From assembly GCA_963920635.1 (NCBI GenBank), contig OY987307.1, positions 20,351,735 through 20,415,734 of the forward strand: 64,000 nucleotides of DNA. Direction: 5' to 3'. Shown one piece after another: positions 34,636 to 46,279 of this stretch; within the stretch, counting starts at the first letter, position 1, and each line of letters starts with the position of its first letter. The position numbers and the translations under genes were made by a program. This stretch comes from Pseudeuparius sepicola. Taxonomy: Eukaryota; Arthropoda; Insecta; Coleoptera; Anthribidae. Under the pieces are notes generated by a model. That model ran no database searches, was not told the DNA's origin, and saw only the letters and a program-made list of their open reading frames with translations.

Positions 34636-35173
34636 CAGGGTGGGCCAAATTGGACACTTTTAAAGGGAAACTCCTATTTTTGACGGAGATAGACGAAAAC
34701 TGATATCAGTGTCTGACGCTCATTTTTTATGACAAACTTAATGGCGAAAACCGAAAATCGATATCTGTCACCGTTCTTGAGTACATGGCGTTTTACGAAT
34801 ATGTGCGTTTTTGAAAAGGGGCCGTAACTTTTTTCAGGTTAAAAATTTTTTGTTCCTTTAAAAACATTTCTGAAGATCTTCTTTACTTGAAAAAAAAAAT
34901 AGTAGCAGCATTGGATTCTACATAAAAAAGTTCCTTAGAAATGTTTTTACAGAGACACAAAATTTTTAACCTGAAAAAAGTTACGGCCACTTTTCGAAAA
35001 TGCACATTTTCGATAAACGCTCTGTAACACAAGAACGGTGACAGATATCGATTTGCGGTTTTCGCCATTTAGTTTACCATACAAAATAAGCCTCAGATAC
35101 CGACATCAGTTTTCAAATATCTCCGTTAAAAATAGGAGTTTCCCTTTAGAAGTGTCCAATTTGGCCCACCCCG
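34636..35173. mobile_element. TA-flanked foldback element, 538 bp
   Basis: Ends cagggtgggccaaattggac and gtccaatttggcccaccccg bordered by TA. Arms pair through tttaaagggaaactcctatt, gatatctgtcaccgttctt and ttaacctgaaaaaagttac, with the centre near 34900. Confidence 0.85.
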
Positions 35174-35179
35174 TACAAT

Positions 35180-36275
35180 TAACTAGCATCCCTAGACTGT
35201 TTTCGGAAAGCTCAAAATTTGTATAAATTTAGTGAATGTAATAGAGCACGAACCCAACAGGCAGACAGCAAAATAAAGGGACTCATGGCGTCAGCATTAC
35301 AGTACATGGATATTATTAAATGATTACCCATTTATGTCATATTTTCTCCACATATGAAAACAATTTCAATTTTGTCTTGCACAGTCAACATTTTTATCTT
35401 TCTCCGTTTCAAGAGTATTAAACTGTCAAATAAATACAATTGCTTCAATTCTCTCCATGGCCTAATTACTCATCAATATCGATTAATGTGAATTTAAACT
35501 GAAAGGTCATAATTATTTGTTCCATAAAAGTCGAGAATTTTGCTGAGATACGTAAAATAGTTTGATGATATTTTAATTTATTATTATTTTGGCATCAAAT
35601 TAGAATTGGGAAACGTAATGTAACCAAATTTATACCCTAAATGCTAGACGGTACATCAACTTTGCAGCAAACAGCAGAATTTTCATTTTCTTTTGAAAAT
35701 ACCTATTCTTATCTGTAATTAATAATAAAAAATTAATAGAATGATAAAGCTAGTGATATATAATAGTCTTTATGAAGTTACAAGTTTTTAAAATTTAAGT
35801 TTCGTTAATCGATAATTTAAATTTTGTGAAAACCTTAGTTTTTCGCAGTTCATTTAGATAACTTTAGATGGCTCTACAATCAAATTCACGGCTCTAATTC
35901 TCGCAGTTTTCATGCTGTTTTCAAAATTGATATTGGCATCAAGGTTGGCTCCAATCAGACGATTTTGGATAATATCATCCCACCTAATCATGAAGTGAAT
36001 AAGGTTGTTAGTATTTATACTTATTTATATTTATATTTATTTTATGTTGTAAAAACATCAATACGTATAGGTAATCTTAACATTTTTAATTCACATTGAA
36101 AATTTCCAGGTTTCTTTGGGTTTGCATTATCAGGCTGTATTTGGCGTATTTCACGTATTCTCCGAAGTTTTTTCTCATTAGTGGCTAGTTCAAATAAACT
36201 TACTGAAAGGGACCCACAAACGATTTCTTCTACTGATTTGGCAGAACACAATTTTTTTCAACGACCAACATTTAT
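35180..36275. other. Unassigned AT-rich intron
   Basis: No exon, palindrome or repeat end recognised. Confidence 0.4.
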
Positions 36276-36280
36276 AGGTA

Positions 36281-36731
36281 CGAGGGCGGTTCTTTTCTAC
36301 ATAATCCCCTGAAAGTCTAAAACATTTCTCATAATAATGTTGAAGCTCCTGGAAACTTGGAAAATAAAATTGTTTTTTTGCTCTCCCAACCAGCCGTTTA
36401 CAACCTCAATCACTTCTTCATCGTTCAAAAATCAAGAACCACGCAGTTGTTCTTTAATTTTGATATAACACTCCATGCATATCCTCGTATAAATTTCCTT
36501 GGGAGTCATCCCTTTCTTTTGCAAGTATTTTATGACCTTCATTTTTCTCCATTTTCTCAATTCACTGTGCACAACCGAAGATAAAAATTCTTACTCGAAT
36601 ATTCGAAACGATGTGGTATTGAAATTTGGCAAGCAAGACTGGCAGATGCCGACAGTTGTACTACTAGAGTACCGATTGTTTCGGTCAACGCCAACTAGTC
36701 TATAGGGACTATAATTGGTGAACCGCCCTCG
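36281..36731 (-). mobile_element. Internally deleted mariner element
   Basis: Terminal repeats cgagggcggttc and gaaccgccctcg are each flanked by TA. On the minus strand the N-terminal part reads VIKYLQKKGMTPKEIY. It passes directly into C-terminal text NDEEVIEVVNGWLGEQ and, one frame over, ELQHYYEKCFRLSGDYVEK, the usual mariner transposase tail. The central catalytic domain is missing and frames are broken, so this is a deletion derivative of an autonomous copy of roughly 1.3 kb. Confidence 0.8.
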
Positions 36732-36739
36732 TACCTACT

Positions 36740-38275
36740 TGCTGACACACCATAACATCTAATGGTCCTCGCAATCAACAAAACTTCAAGTAACTAATAC
36801 CCAACTAACATAAGACGCCCGGAGCAACAACAAGGTTGTGTGGACGAGGGAACGCAATCACTATTATGTCATTAGTCATTACCATTTACCGCTAAAACCT
36901 TTTTTCTTATAGACTTTGGGTAGCATTTACACTAGTAAATCTTAGTAATCCCATTAGTGCTTGTAGGGCAATTAGAAATTCACACAGAAGGCAAACCATG
37001 ATGCCATATTTTGCTCAGCGCCCTCAGTGGTGTTTAAGCGGTGTTTAAGTTGTTTAGGCATTATGGTGGAACAGTTTTTTTATATGGATATATATGACTT
37101 TCGTGTTTGTTGTTTGTTTCTATGTAAATTATTATTCTAAGCTCTTTCAGAAACTATACCCGCCTTACTTGTTTTAGGTCAGTACTCATAAAGATCAAAG
37201 ATAATTTTTTGCCTACGACGATTCTTTTTGAAGATTTTCAATTTTTTGTTATTAAATCCTCGTCGATATAATGATATGATCATATTTCCATATTGCGAGA
37301 TTGCACGGAGGCCATTTTATAATATGTATATCTCCGAGTACTTACGCACCACTGCCCCGCATAATTGCCATGCTCAGCACAATGCTGGATTCACATCGTT
37401 ATAAAAATAATCGGCCCGCGGAATCTTTTTCGCTATTTGCCCGCGGCGTAGCCCTCCCACCGGGCCCGATCGACCAATGGCATCGCCCGTTACTTTGTCT
37501 TAATTACCATGCGTGCACGTATATCTGTACTCTTGAACGCATGCCGCAGTTTGTGCCGAAAGGCAATCAGTTTGGTATATTTCCTCGCCTGGCTAATGCA
37601 CCGCTTTTTTAAGTTGTTTATCCGATTATAAGGAGTGAGAAGACTCCACTTCTAAATTTTATTGTCGAACGGGATTTAGGTATCTACACGGAAAAAAAAA
37701 ATACAAAAATTTCCGTTACTGCCGGGTAAAACATATATATGGCAACGCTGCTTGTGTTCCCGCCGCAGTTCAACATTCAATTCCATAAGTTTCAGATTTT
37801 TGTTGGTAATTCACAAACCGCACCCTGTCGAATTCGACATAATAATTATGGCGATTAGTTATTCGAATATTTAGCTTCAAAAATCCATCTTAATAAAGCC
37901 CAATGTCAAATTTAAAAAAGTGGAATATTTCAGGATCATAATATGTTTCTCTTCAATATGTTATATTGAGGTATACACATATTATTCTTTGTAATGATAC
38001 GTTTTAATTCCCAAAATCTCCCCAAAAAAGCAAGAATAACACCAAAGTGACACTCGAATCACATCAACACAAACCGGCGAAATCTCAACGAACTCCAGAT
38101 CAGCTGTTGGGGCATAATAAAGCAAATGCGCATCGATCACAAAAAGCTCGTGCAACGTTGCCACATTAGCCAGAATAAGCAATTTATTAAGGATATTATT
38201 TATAGACCAATTAGGATCAGTAAATTCACAAAATCACAAAAATTTATTGTTAAATGATAACTGTCCAAATTTTTA
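36740..38275. other. Intron with a GC-richer patch at 37290-37610
   Basis: The patch (gcggcgtagccctcccaccg, gcatgccgcagtttgtgccg) is unique and could be a regulatory element. The rest has no recognisable feature. Confidence 0.3.
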
Positions 38276-38280
38276 CTATA

Positions 38281-39175
38281 CAGTGTGGCCATTTTAGTGT
38301 GCAACATATGGGATTTTTTTTTATTAATTGCACAACCAAAATACAAATATTGCCGAAAGTTGGTGCATGTTCGATAATCACATTAGGTGCCCTTAGAATG
38401 GTTGCAAGTTAAACAGCATACAGGGTAGGTCGAAAAATATAAGAATTGCACAAGAGTGAAGTACTCTTATTTAAAAAAAATCAGGAAAAGGTTATTAAGA
38501 GAAGTTGTTTAGAATTAAAAGCAATGCCTAAATATCAAAACATAGCCTCCTAAGAAAAAAAATTTTTTTCGTCGATGAATTTCCAGTTTCTTATTAAACA
38601 TTTAAAATAAAAATTTTGCACCTTAAATGAGAGTTTTTTAAGAGACACATTATCATTACTAATGTTTTACCTTGTTCATAAGAATTTTAAAGTTGGGTTT
38701 AATATTGTTGCAACAAACATGAAATTTGTGATTCCCTAAAAAACTAAAAATCTAAGTTAATTTTACAAATATGCTTGAATTTGAACAAAGTTATGAGAAC
38801 TTAGTTTGATTTTGATTAATTTATGAAAGTGTTTAGGGGGAATATTATAAAAAATATATTTTTAGAAAATTATTAATGTTTTTCAAAAAAAAATTTTTTC
38901 TTCTTTGGAGGCCATGTTTTGGTATTTATACATAACTTTACTTCTAAACAACTTTTCTTAATAACATTTTGCTGAATTCTTTGAAATAAGGGTACTTTAC
39001 TCTTGAACAATTTTTATATTTTTTGACCTACCCTGTATGCTGTTTGACTTGCAACCATTCTAAGGGCACCTAATATGATTATCGAACATGCACCAACTTT
39101 CGGCAATATTTGTATTTTGGTTGTGCAATTAATAAAAAAAATTCCCATATGTTGCACACTAAAATGGCCACACTG
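38281..39175. mobile_element. Foldback of two nested elements, 895 bp
   Basis: Outer ends cagtgtggccattttagtg and cactaaaatggccacactg are flanked by TA. Inside both arms, at mirror positions, sits a second TA-flanked pair, cagggtaggtcgaaaaatat (38421) and tttgacctaccctg (to 39035). Both outer and inner arms pair, so the composite was already nested when it was doubled into a palindrome, or the inner element is itself a palindrome at the exact centre. Confidence 0.85.
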
Positions 39176-39177
39176 TA

Positions 39178-39885
39178 TATAGATTGTAGGTATCAACTAA
39201 TTGTTCCAAATTGATGTTTTTTAATGTTGGTTATACATTTATTTCGTAAGTACTAGATAAATGTATGAAGAAGTTTGGCAATGGTACAATCATTGCATTG
39301 TTTTGTTTAAGATTGCTATTTCTAACTCAGACAAATAAATGTTACTAAACATTTTTTATCTTGGCAGGGTCCATATTGTATGGAATTATTAGTCTATATT
39401 TATTATTTGTCTAAGGTAAAAACCAATCTGTTAAATACCTAGTAAAAATTGTAGGAAAAAATATGAATCCCGTATGTTTCTTTTCTATCATCTTGCAGGA
39501 GATCCATTATAAGTGCAGCACAATTTTGACAAATCCCACTCATATTAATTTCTATAGTATATTTTCCCTCCACCGATATTCTGGTCTTTATTTTGGAAGT
39601 CATCGTTAAACATTTTGTATTAAAATAGAGAGAAAATGTTTATTTTATTTAACGGTTCCTCTAACTTCTTGTAGAAAGTAATGATATACGGTATCCTTAA
39701 ACGCCACACGAAAAAGATGATAAATCGTCTATAGTTCGAGGCACAAAGTCTACAGACGTTCACGATTTTGTTTGATTTACGTGTATTTGAAAAAGAGGAT
39801 AAATGGCCTTTTCTTTCGAGGCCGAAACTTTGTCGTAAAACCCGGGTTTTCGTGCTAAAATCCCAGGAGAACATCCTATTTTTTT
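39178..39885. other. Unassigned intron stretch
   Basis: AT-rich; no repeats or exons supported. The 84-residue minus frame at 39620-39874 shows no motif. Confidence 0.35.
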
Positions 39886-39889
39886 TGCA

Positions 39890-40135
39890 TTAATTATATC
39901 CCCCCCGAGCCTGGCTAATTATTATTACGAAATATTATGAATACCGAGCGGCCGGCGATCACGAGAAACCCCAATTACTTAGTGTCCAAAATTCATAAAA
40001 CAATTGAACGGCCGCCGTAAATAATTATGAGATACGGCAATTAGGTGTACGCCGCTTTAAAAAGATGCGTGCATAGCGTTCATTAAAAATCGGTTGCATG
40101 TCCGGGCCCATTCCATCCTCGCCGACTTTTAACCC
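39890..40135. promoter_or_regulatory. Candidate enhancer with clustered homeodomain-type sites
   Basis: In ~200 bp it carries ggctaattattattacg, ccccaattacttag, aaacaattgaacgg, gtaaataattatgag and ggcaattaggtg, set in unique, GC-balanced text with gcggccggcgatcacg. Dense TAAT/ATTA cores in unique sequence inside a transcription factor intron fit an enhancer, by inference. Confidence 0.35.
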
Positions 40136-40530
40136 TTTGTACTTTTAGTAGTTCTTGCCAGTATTTCCTACCCTCGGCTCTTATATGTTAATTTCATATT
40201 GTGCGGGGGGGGGGGGAGAGCGCGTGAGCCCCCCCCCCACCCACCCCCCGCAAAAAAACGGCGACTTACGATCGCGCGCGCGGGCCGAATCGATGCGCCA
40301 TGCGTCGACTTGGAGGAGCACCGCACTATAAAAACTATATATATATAAAATACTTGCACGGCCCGGCGGTTTAGGTTGACCGGGCCGTCGCCGGCATTAA
40401 GCAACCGGACGAAACGCGGCAGGCGAGACTTGCCCTGACGTCATTCCGTAGTGTCACGAGGTCAACGATAAAGACAGGGCGCTAACGCATAATCGCGTAG
40501 TCACGTGACCAACTTAGTCCTATATAATAA
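40136..40530. promoter_or_regulatory. GC-rich block with G12 and C10 runs
   Basis: A 12-G run (40205-40216) is followed 12 bp later by a 10-C run (40229-40238) and CpG-rich text (gatcgcgcgcgcgggccg, gcacggcccggcggttt). tcacgtgac and ctatataataaaagg near 40501-40532 look like an E-box and a TATA-like box, but no transcript is supported. Confidence 0.25.
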
Positions 40531-40999
40531 AAGGCATTTTTGGAGATAAGTAGAAACACATTTTTCGTAACAATTTGGCCAGTTTTCTTTCATTTATTAC
40601 ATTATTGGTTTTGTGCATCCAGGCTTTCTCTAATTGTTTTTTCAAAATTTTCAAGCTGCCTCAGCTGTTTTGGGCTGAGAGGTAAACGGCACTGCACTCA
40701 AATATTTTGGCACATTCTCAAAAATTGTTGGTACAGCACCTTCCTTTATCGTGTTAGCCACACATACTTAAGGTTTTTTTTAGAAAATAAATTTTAGTTG
40801 GAATTTGACGAATCCATTTTTGGCGTAAATTTTCATCCTGAGGCAAAGCAAATGTTGTTATGGTGACGTTTTCTTCCTGGTTTTTGTAATATGTATAAAT
40901 ATAATATAAACAGACCCAATATTTGGTATTTAGGTTATTTTTTACGAACTAAAAATGAAAACTCACCTCAGTATACTGTAAATATTGACGAGGTCCCAG

Positions 41000-41660
41000 T
41001 TCATCGGCAGCGTGAAAGGCCGAATATGAACTCTATCAGGGCGTGGGTCAACCACGAAAATCCTCGAGTACGTTACAACACTGATTTATTTCGCACAAAG
41101 TGAACGGTGAATACAAAATACACAAACCCGAACGTGGTCAACGGGAACTGCTTCTAGCCACCCGGACCGTCTGAAATCGCGGATCTCCCGTAGGCAGTTC
41201 ACCCGTCTGTGTCTCAGGCTCCACTGTCCACTGTCCATTCCGGGGGGAGAATTCCCCTTACAGCGCTCACGCGTCAGCGCGATCGGCACCAATACTCCTG
41301 GACGGCACGGCTCCCACCCAGAGGCCATAATAACACCTGGGCGGTTCCCCTCCGCCAGGACAGACGCGCACTAGACACAAACTTGTTTCTTAAATATAAA
41401 CTAAGACGTTTAAAAACACTTGGAACATTTAAAACTTCTCAAAACCCAAGCTGCCGCTTTCAGTTATGTGACAAATGACATGTAACGTCGGATTAAGATG
41501 GTCACGTGATTTTTGTGCGCCATGGCCTGTCTAATGCGGGCGACGTTTGATGACGTGGACACCACACAGGGCGGCTTGTTTACGTTCGTTTCATCTTGGG
41601 GATAAATAAACTTTAATACCATACAGGATCGATCTCCGTTTGCATTGAGTCTACGAACAT
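41000..41660 (-). other. GC-rich block resembling a solo LTR on the minus strand
   Basis: Read on the minus strand it runs from ttacatgtcatttgtcacat, through GC-rich text, to gtgcgaaataaatcagtg and gttgtaacgtactcgagg, the kind of U3-R-U5 order with an AATAAA near the end that LTRs have. I cannot find matching TG...CA ends, a target duplication, or a second LTR, so host regulatory DNA remains possible. Frames here show no protein similarity. Confidence 0.25.
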
Positions 41661-41699
41661 CACAATCGGTACAATAAAGTTAGTAGGGTATTATATAGT

Positions 41700-44085
41700 A
41701 ACCCGTGTGTAAAATACAGATAAACAAAGGATTACCCTATGCCGCTCAAATCACACAAAAGTAGAATCTAAAACACAGATATAGCTATAAAGTACTTGGA
41801 TTGCCCTAGAGATTAACCATCTGCATCATACCCAGCTAAATGTTGTAATGAAATGCTGAAGTTTTTAACCTCGAATCGTCCCCATTATCTGGATGGTGTG
41901 AACCCATAATAGGTACATAAGTTCTTTTTCGTTTTATCTTATATTTCACGAAAGCAGGATCTGGCAGTCGAACTTTCAAATGGAGGTAAGCACTTTTACA
42001 AAGCAAGCAGAACTCATGAATTTAAAGACGGTTCTTTCGTTGCCATGGGGTCTCTCGATTGTTCGTAGCAGGTTCATAGACTCCTTTTGTTTGTGATACT
42101 TAAGTTGGTGAGTAGTCGGCTGCCTTTCTTGTAGACAGGCGCGTCCCAGGCATTTTGGAAGTTTCTTGAAAGAAACCATCTTATATAGCGAAGGCTAAGA
42201 TCTCTTATTCTTCTTGATACTAATACTTAGGTACAATCATCTCTATTAGACCTTTGCATGGACCGTGAATTATGTCTCCCTTAATGTTATACAAGATTGT
42301 TGATAGTACCAGACCATACACACACACTACTATGTAGTAAAACACAACATAAAACTAAGTAATAAACACCAACCAGGTATGTTGGTTTCCAGTGTCAATT
42401 CTCTATGAACCTAATAAGGAAAAACAACTTCCATAGTCTGAAATTCAAAATAAAAAACTGGTACATAAAGCAACTGTTAATATTAGATATATAGCATAAT
42501 TTAGAAAAAGTACCATTCACGATATTAAAGACATGACGGGAAACTCAGTCTTAGGAATGAAGATGGGAAGTGGAGCAATGCAATGATAATGAATTTTTTT
42601 TAATAATCCCGATGTTTTTTCTTGGAAACAAATTTTTACATAGTCCGATTGACTTAGACTGACAACACTAAGTCTAGGGGCGGAAAAATATTTCCTATTT
42701 CCTGATCCCTATTTATAACCCGACTTCCGCGGTTTATGTCTGCCGTAAATAGAAATGTATGCGTTCGTTCGAATTTATCAGCTCAACAACTTAATATCGT
42801 TCAAATTATTATGTATTTCTTATGGGCACGAAACGATATGTCAGTGCCCCAGTTCTCGAGGGATAGACTTGACGAGTTCCTCACGGGCCATTTCTTTCCA
42901 TGACAGGACGCCCAATCACAAAAATTATGCAAATACTAGAACTTTGTCGTTTGCGAGATTGATTGATATTGTGCGTATAAGAATTGATTTGGAAGCTATT
43001 CTTTGAATTATATATTGACTCTTGGTAGACAAGTTTATCAAATTGCTGATATTCGTGCCTGCCTGTGCGTGTGTATCACTAAATCTTCGTTACGCGCTTA
43101 AGTCATAAGGAGTAATTGGATTTTGATGAAACTTGGTATTTAAGTACATATGAAAATATCCAAATCGTATATTTATTTGTAGACAATTATTATGAAAAAT
43201 AATACCTGATAATGAGATAATTCCGAGGATAATTTACTGCCCTTTTAGAAATTCATAGCATTTTTCATATGCATGGTAGAAGAAGTATGTTTTGCCATTT
43301 TGTTTAATGTTTTATATCAGTAATGCCAATTTTTTGGGCGTCATTTTTCTTTTATTTCTAAACGGTTTTCACAAGTTAATGTGCCGCTTATTTTATACTG
43401 AAGTATTTCTTGCACATAGTCACTACACTCAAATTGTGATTGCAATTATTACCCTACATCAAGAAAATGTCAAAACTCCATACACCGAAACACAAGACGA
43501 AACAATAAAAAAAACTTGAATAACTTGAACCGAACCGTTTGTTTGGGTTTATTTTCAGGGAACTACACTATAGTATGGCATTATGAGCGGTCGGCCGTCG
43601 ACGAAGTCTACAATCTCATCTACTTGTATCTTTTCAGCTTCAGAACTGGCGCGTATGCTGTTGTCTCTGTCTCACTTTTAGTGCATTTATCCTTGTGGAT
43701 TCCCATAATAACCCGTGAGGTCAATTTAAAATACGGCCAGGCGGCACCTGATAGGAATGAATTATTATTAGACATTCGTACTCTTGGCTCTACTACTCGT
43801 AGTAACAATTGGGGAGATTTTGAATGAAAATGTAATTTCATTTTTTAAAGATAGTTTATTATTAAACGTTTAATAAATTATTTTGACCAAATGATCTTAT
43901 GTAGAAGTCGCACCTGAGTTTAGAACTGCTAGAACATCTAAATAAGTAATAACATGTGAGGACTGACAATCCTCGCACCACAAACTAACTGTCTCTCGAG
44001 AGAGGTTGGGTTGGGTTAGCAGTTAGCATTTGATTGGGCTTGTGCTGGCAGCGCCTTATCGATAGAGAGAGACTAGATAATATCA
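41700..44085. other. Unassigned intron stretch
   Basis: AT-rich, with several short open frames lacking motifs (for example minus 41976-42179 and plus 43516-43827). No palindromes or transposon ends seen. Confidence 0.35.
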
Positions 44086-44089
44086 ACCT

Positions 44090-44560
44090 CGGTGCAACCG
44101 AAAAATTTTGTAATTCGAATGGGCGAAACAACTGAAACAATCTCTTCACCAATAAACGTCACCGCGTCTGTTGTCCCAATTAATCGGCGTGAAGAGGCGC
44201 CGATGTTGCGGCCCACCTCGCAAACCGCCCCCGAAAAATCCCAAACTCCCCCATCCCGGTTCAATCTCGTTAATTGCCGGATCCGCAAAAAGGCGAAACA
44301 AATCCGGCCGCAGCAGCGCCCCCGGGAGGACGACGAAAAAAGGGGTGAGGGGGGCGGCGGGCGGGGAAAGAATGCCGCGGCATCAGGTGCGACCTTAATC
44401 GAAAAATCTCGAGGCGGGAATCCGTAATCCTTAATTATTTTACTCGGGAATTTATTCGAAAGTATTGCGGAGTAGTGCTTAGGAGCCGGGGGATTAGCCG
44501 GGGCGATTTTCGCGAGGGGTTGAAACTTGAAGTTTAAAGGGTGGCTTTCCTGTCGGCCGG
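44090..44560. promoter_or_regulatory. GC-rich block, candidate conserved element
   Basis: Unique text including taattaatcggcgtgaagag-like and gcggcgggcggggaaagaat words and caatctcgttaattgccgg. Open frames exist on both strands at once (185 residues minus, 111 plus), which is what GC-rich non-coding DNA gives. Possibly an enhancer. Confidence 0.3.
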
Positions 44561-44639
44561 CAACGGATGCTGCCATGCACTTCTCGCTATTTTTTCTATA
44601 CCTGGAATATATTATTTGTTTCTTTTTCATTTCACAGAT

Positions 44640-45930
44640 TTAATTTGGAGGCTATTTTATTTTTTAAAACTTATTTGTGGCACAAACAGATCTATTTAAT
44701 TTTTAATTGGGTTTTTCGCCACCAAACTGATTAAAGACAACTTTTTCAAGTTGCCTGGAAAATTCATAAATTCTTAACAGTAAATGAACGAAACTTTGAA
44801 CGTTTAACTCAAAAAATAACTTCAACATTTTTTTCGGAGATTAAATTTCCTCCTTTCTCAAAGATCATGTTACGTCAAATTGAAATGATTAATAAATGAC
44901 AATTTAAAAAAATGTCATACAACAAAAACAATAGCCTATAGTCAACAGTCTGATATTGTACCCTGTGTTCTATTTAATTATCTATACCTACTAACTTCTC
45001 CTTGAATAACTGGCAATAATATTTTACTGAATTCCACTGAACATTCAGCAACACAGTTGTTGTCCGTATTTCCTAGAATAAATGCTGATTCTTTAATTTT
45101 TCGTCTATTTCCTACTTCTCCTTTGAGAATTGGTTTACAAAACTCCATGGCTTAGACGCATGTGAAAACAACAAGATAAAACCGCATAAATACACTTGCG
45201 CTCGAGTACATCGTTGTTGCCAGGCGCGCGTGATATTTTGTGGACTATAGACCAATCGCCTTATTTGGCGCAACGTCATCGCACTCGTGCTTTTATTTAA
45301 TCCAAGCGTTAGAGTTATTTGATATTTGTTATTTCTGTGGTAGGTATATGGTTGTTCTGATTTATTTGGTTTTGAATCGTGCTTTTACTCGTAACTCTTT
45401 TGAGGTTATCTTTTTAGTCTTGCAGGTCCATCATTTTAGTACACCTTTTCATTTTGCAATAAAAGTGTTCTCTCGATTCATAACGATAAAACCAATCATT
45501 TGCCTCGAAAGTGGTTAAAATATGTCCCCTAAACATCCGTTAACTCCAAAATTAGAATAATAAAATTTTCACCTACCCCATTTAAATATTACAGATGAAT
45601 TCTACGTTCAAAACAAAAAAAAAATGCCAAATGAGCATTAGGTAAAACATCATGGGTTTCTTGAAATAGTTCCATTTTGTTGGCACATTGTGGGAATTTT
45701 TGTCACTTTAAATGGTACATTTATTCCGTAAAATTTGAAAGCGATAGGTGAATTTTGTTTGTTTTTGGGGCACATTTTACCAATTTCAGAGCAAAGGTTG
45801 ATTTTATCGTTACGAAACAACAAGCGTCTAATAAGAGAAATATGTTTTTACAAATATGTGCGCTTATTAAGAATTTAAAACAGTTTTTCTACTACTATGC
45901 TAGTAACATACCTATTAAGTGACAGTTTAG
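44640..45930. other. Unassigned AT-rich intron
   Basis: No exon, palindrome or repeat supported. Confidence 0.35.
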
Positions 45931-45934
45931 GTTA

Positions 45935-46095
45935 TAAGTAAGTCCATGGTTACGAACACTGACACGTAATGCCTCACAGGCAATACAAAAAAAATACGTA
46001 TCTGTTCTTAATTAAAACGCAATTATCACGGGTGCCTTGTTAGCGCGGCATCCGCGTCACCATAGCAACTAACCAACATACTAATTGTTGCCTGT
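45935..46095. repeat. Dispersed repeat, copy 1 (also at 61.9 kb)
   Basis: Shares ggttacgaacactgacacgt, atctgttcttaattaaaac, caattatcacgg, tgccttgttagcg and cagataatcagaagt with 61898-62064, same orientation, about 90 percent identical. Confidence 0.8.
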
Positions 46096-46165
46096 CAGAT
46101 AATCAGAAGTATAGTTTATCTATTATAATAGTTTTTCTTTCGTCGAAGAAAAATTATAATACAAA

Positions 46166-46277
46166 ACTCGAGTTGTAAGCTTATTACATACTCGTGGAAT
46201 TACAGCACTCGCCGCTGCGCGGCTCGTGCGCAACTTTTCCACTCATACGTAATAAGCTGTTTACAACTCTCGCTATG
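46166..46277. repeat. Palindrome ctcgagttgtaagcttatta
   Basis: gttgtaagcttattacata is answered by tacgtaataagctgtttaca with a GC-rich hinge gccgctgcgcggctcgtgcg. It resembles the hinge at 12940-12960 and is probably a small MITE. Confidence 0.55.
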
Positions 46278-46279
46278 TA

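Noticed and set aside
41976..42179. Basic 67-residue minus-strand frame
   Set aside because: Charged composition looked protein-like, but there is no motif and no acceptor or donor in a consistent phase.
43516..43827. Possible exon with a hydrophobic stretch (LVHLSLWIPII)
   Set aside because: No matching splice sites in phase, no family resemblance, and an overlapping frame on the other strand.
44073..44630. 185-residue minus-strand open frame
   Set aside because: Open frames occur on both strands in the same GC-rich block, there is a proline/serine low-complexity middle, no recognisable motif and no convincing splice context.
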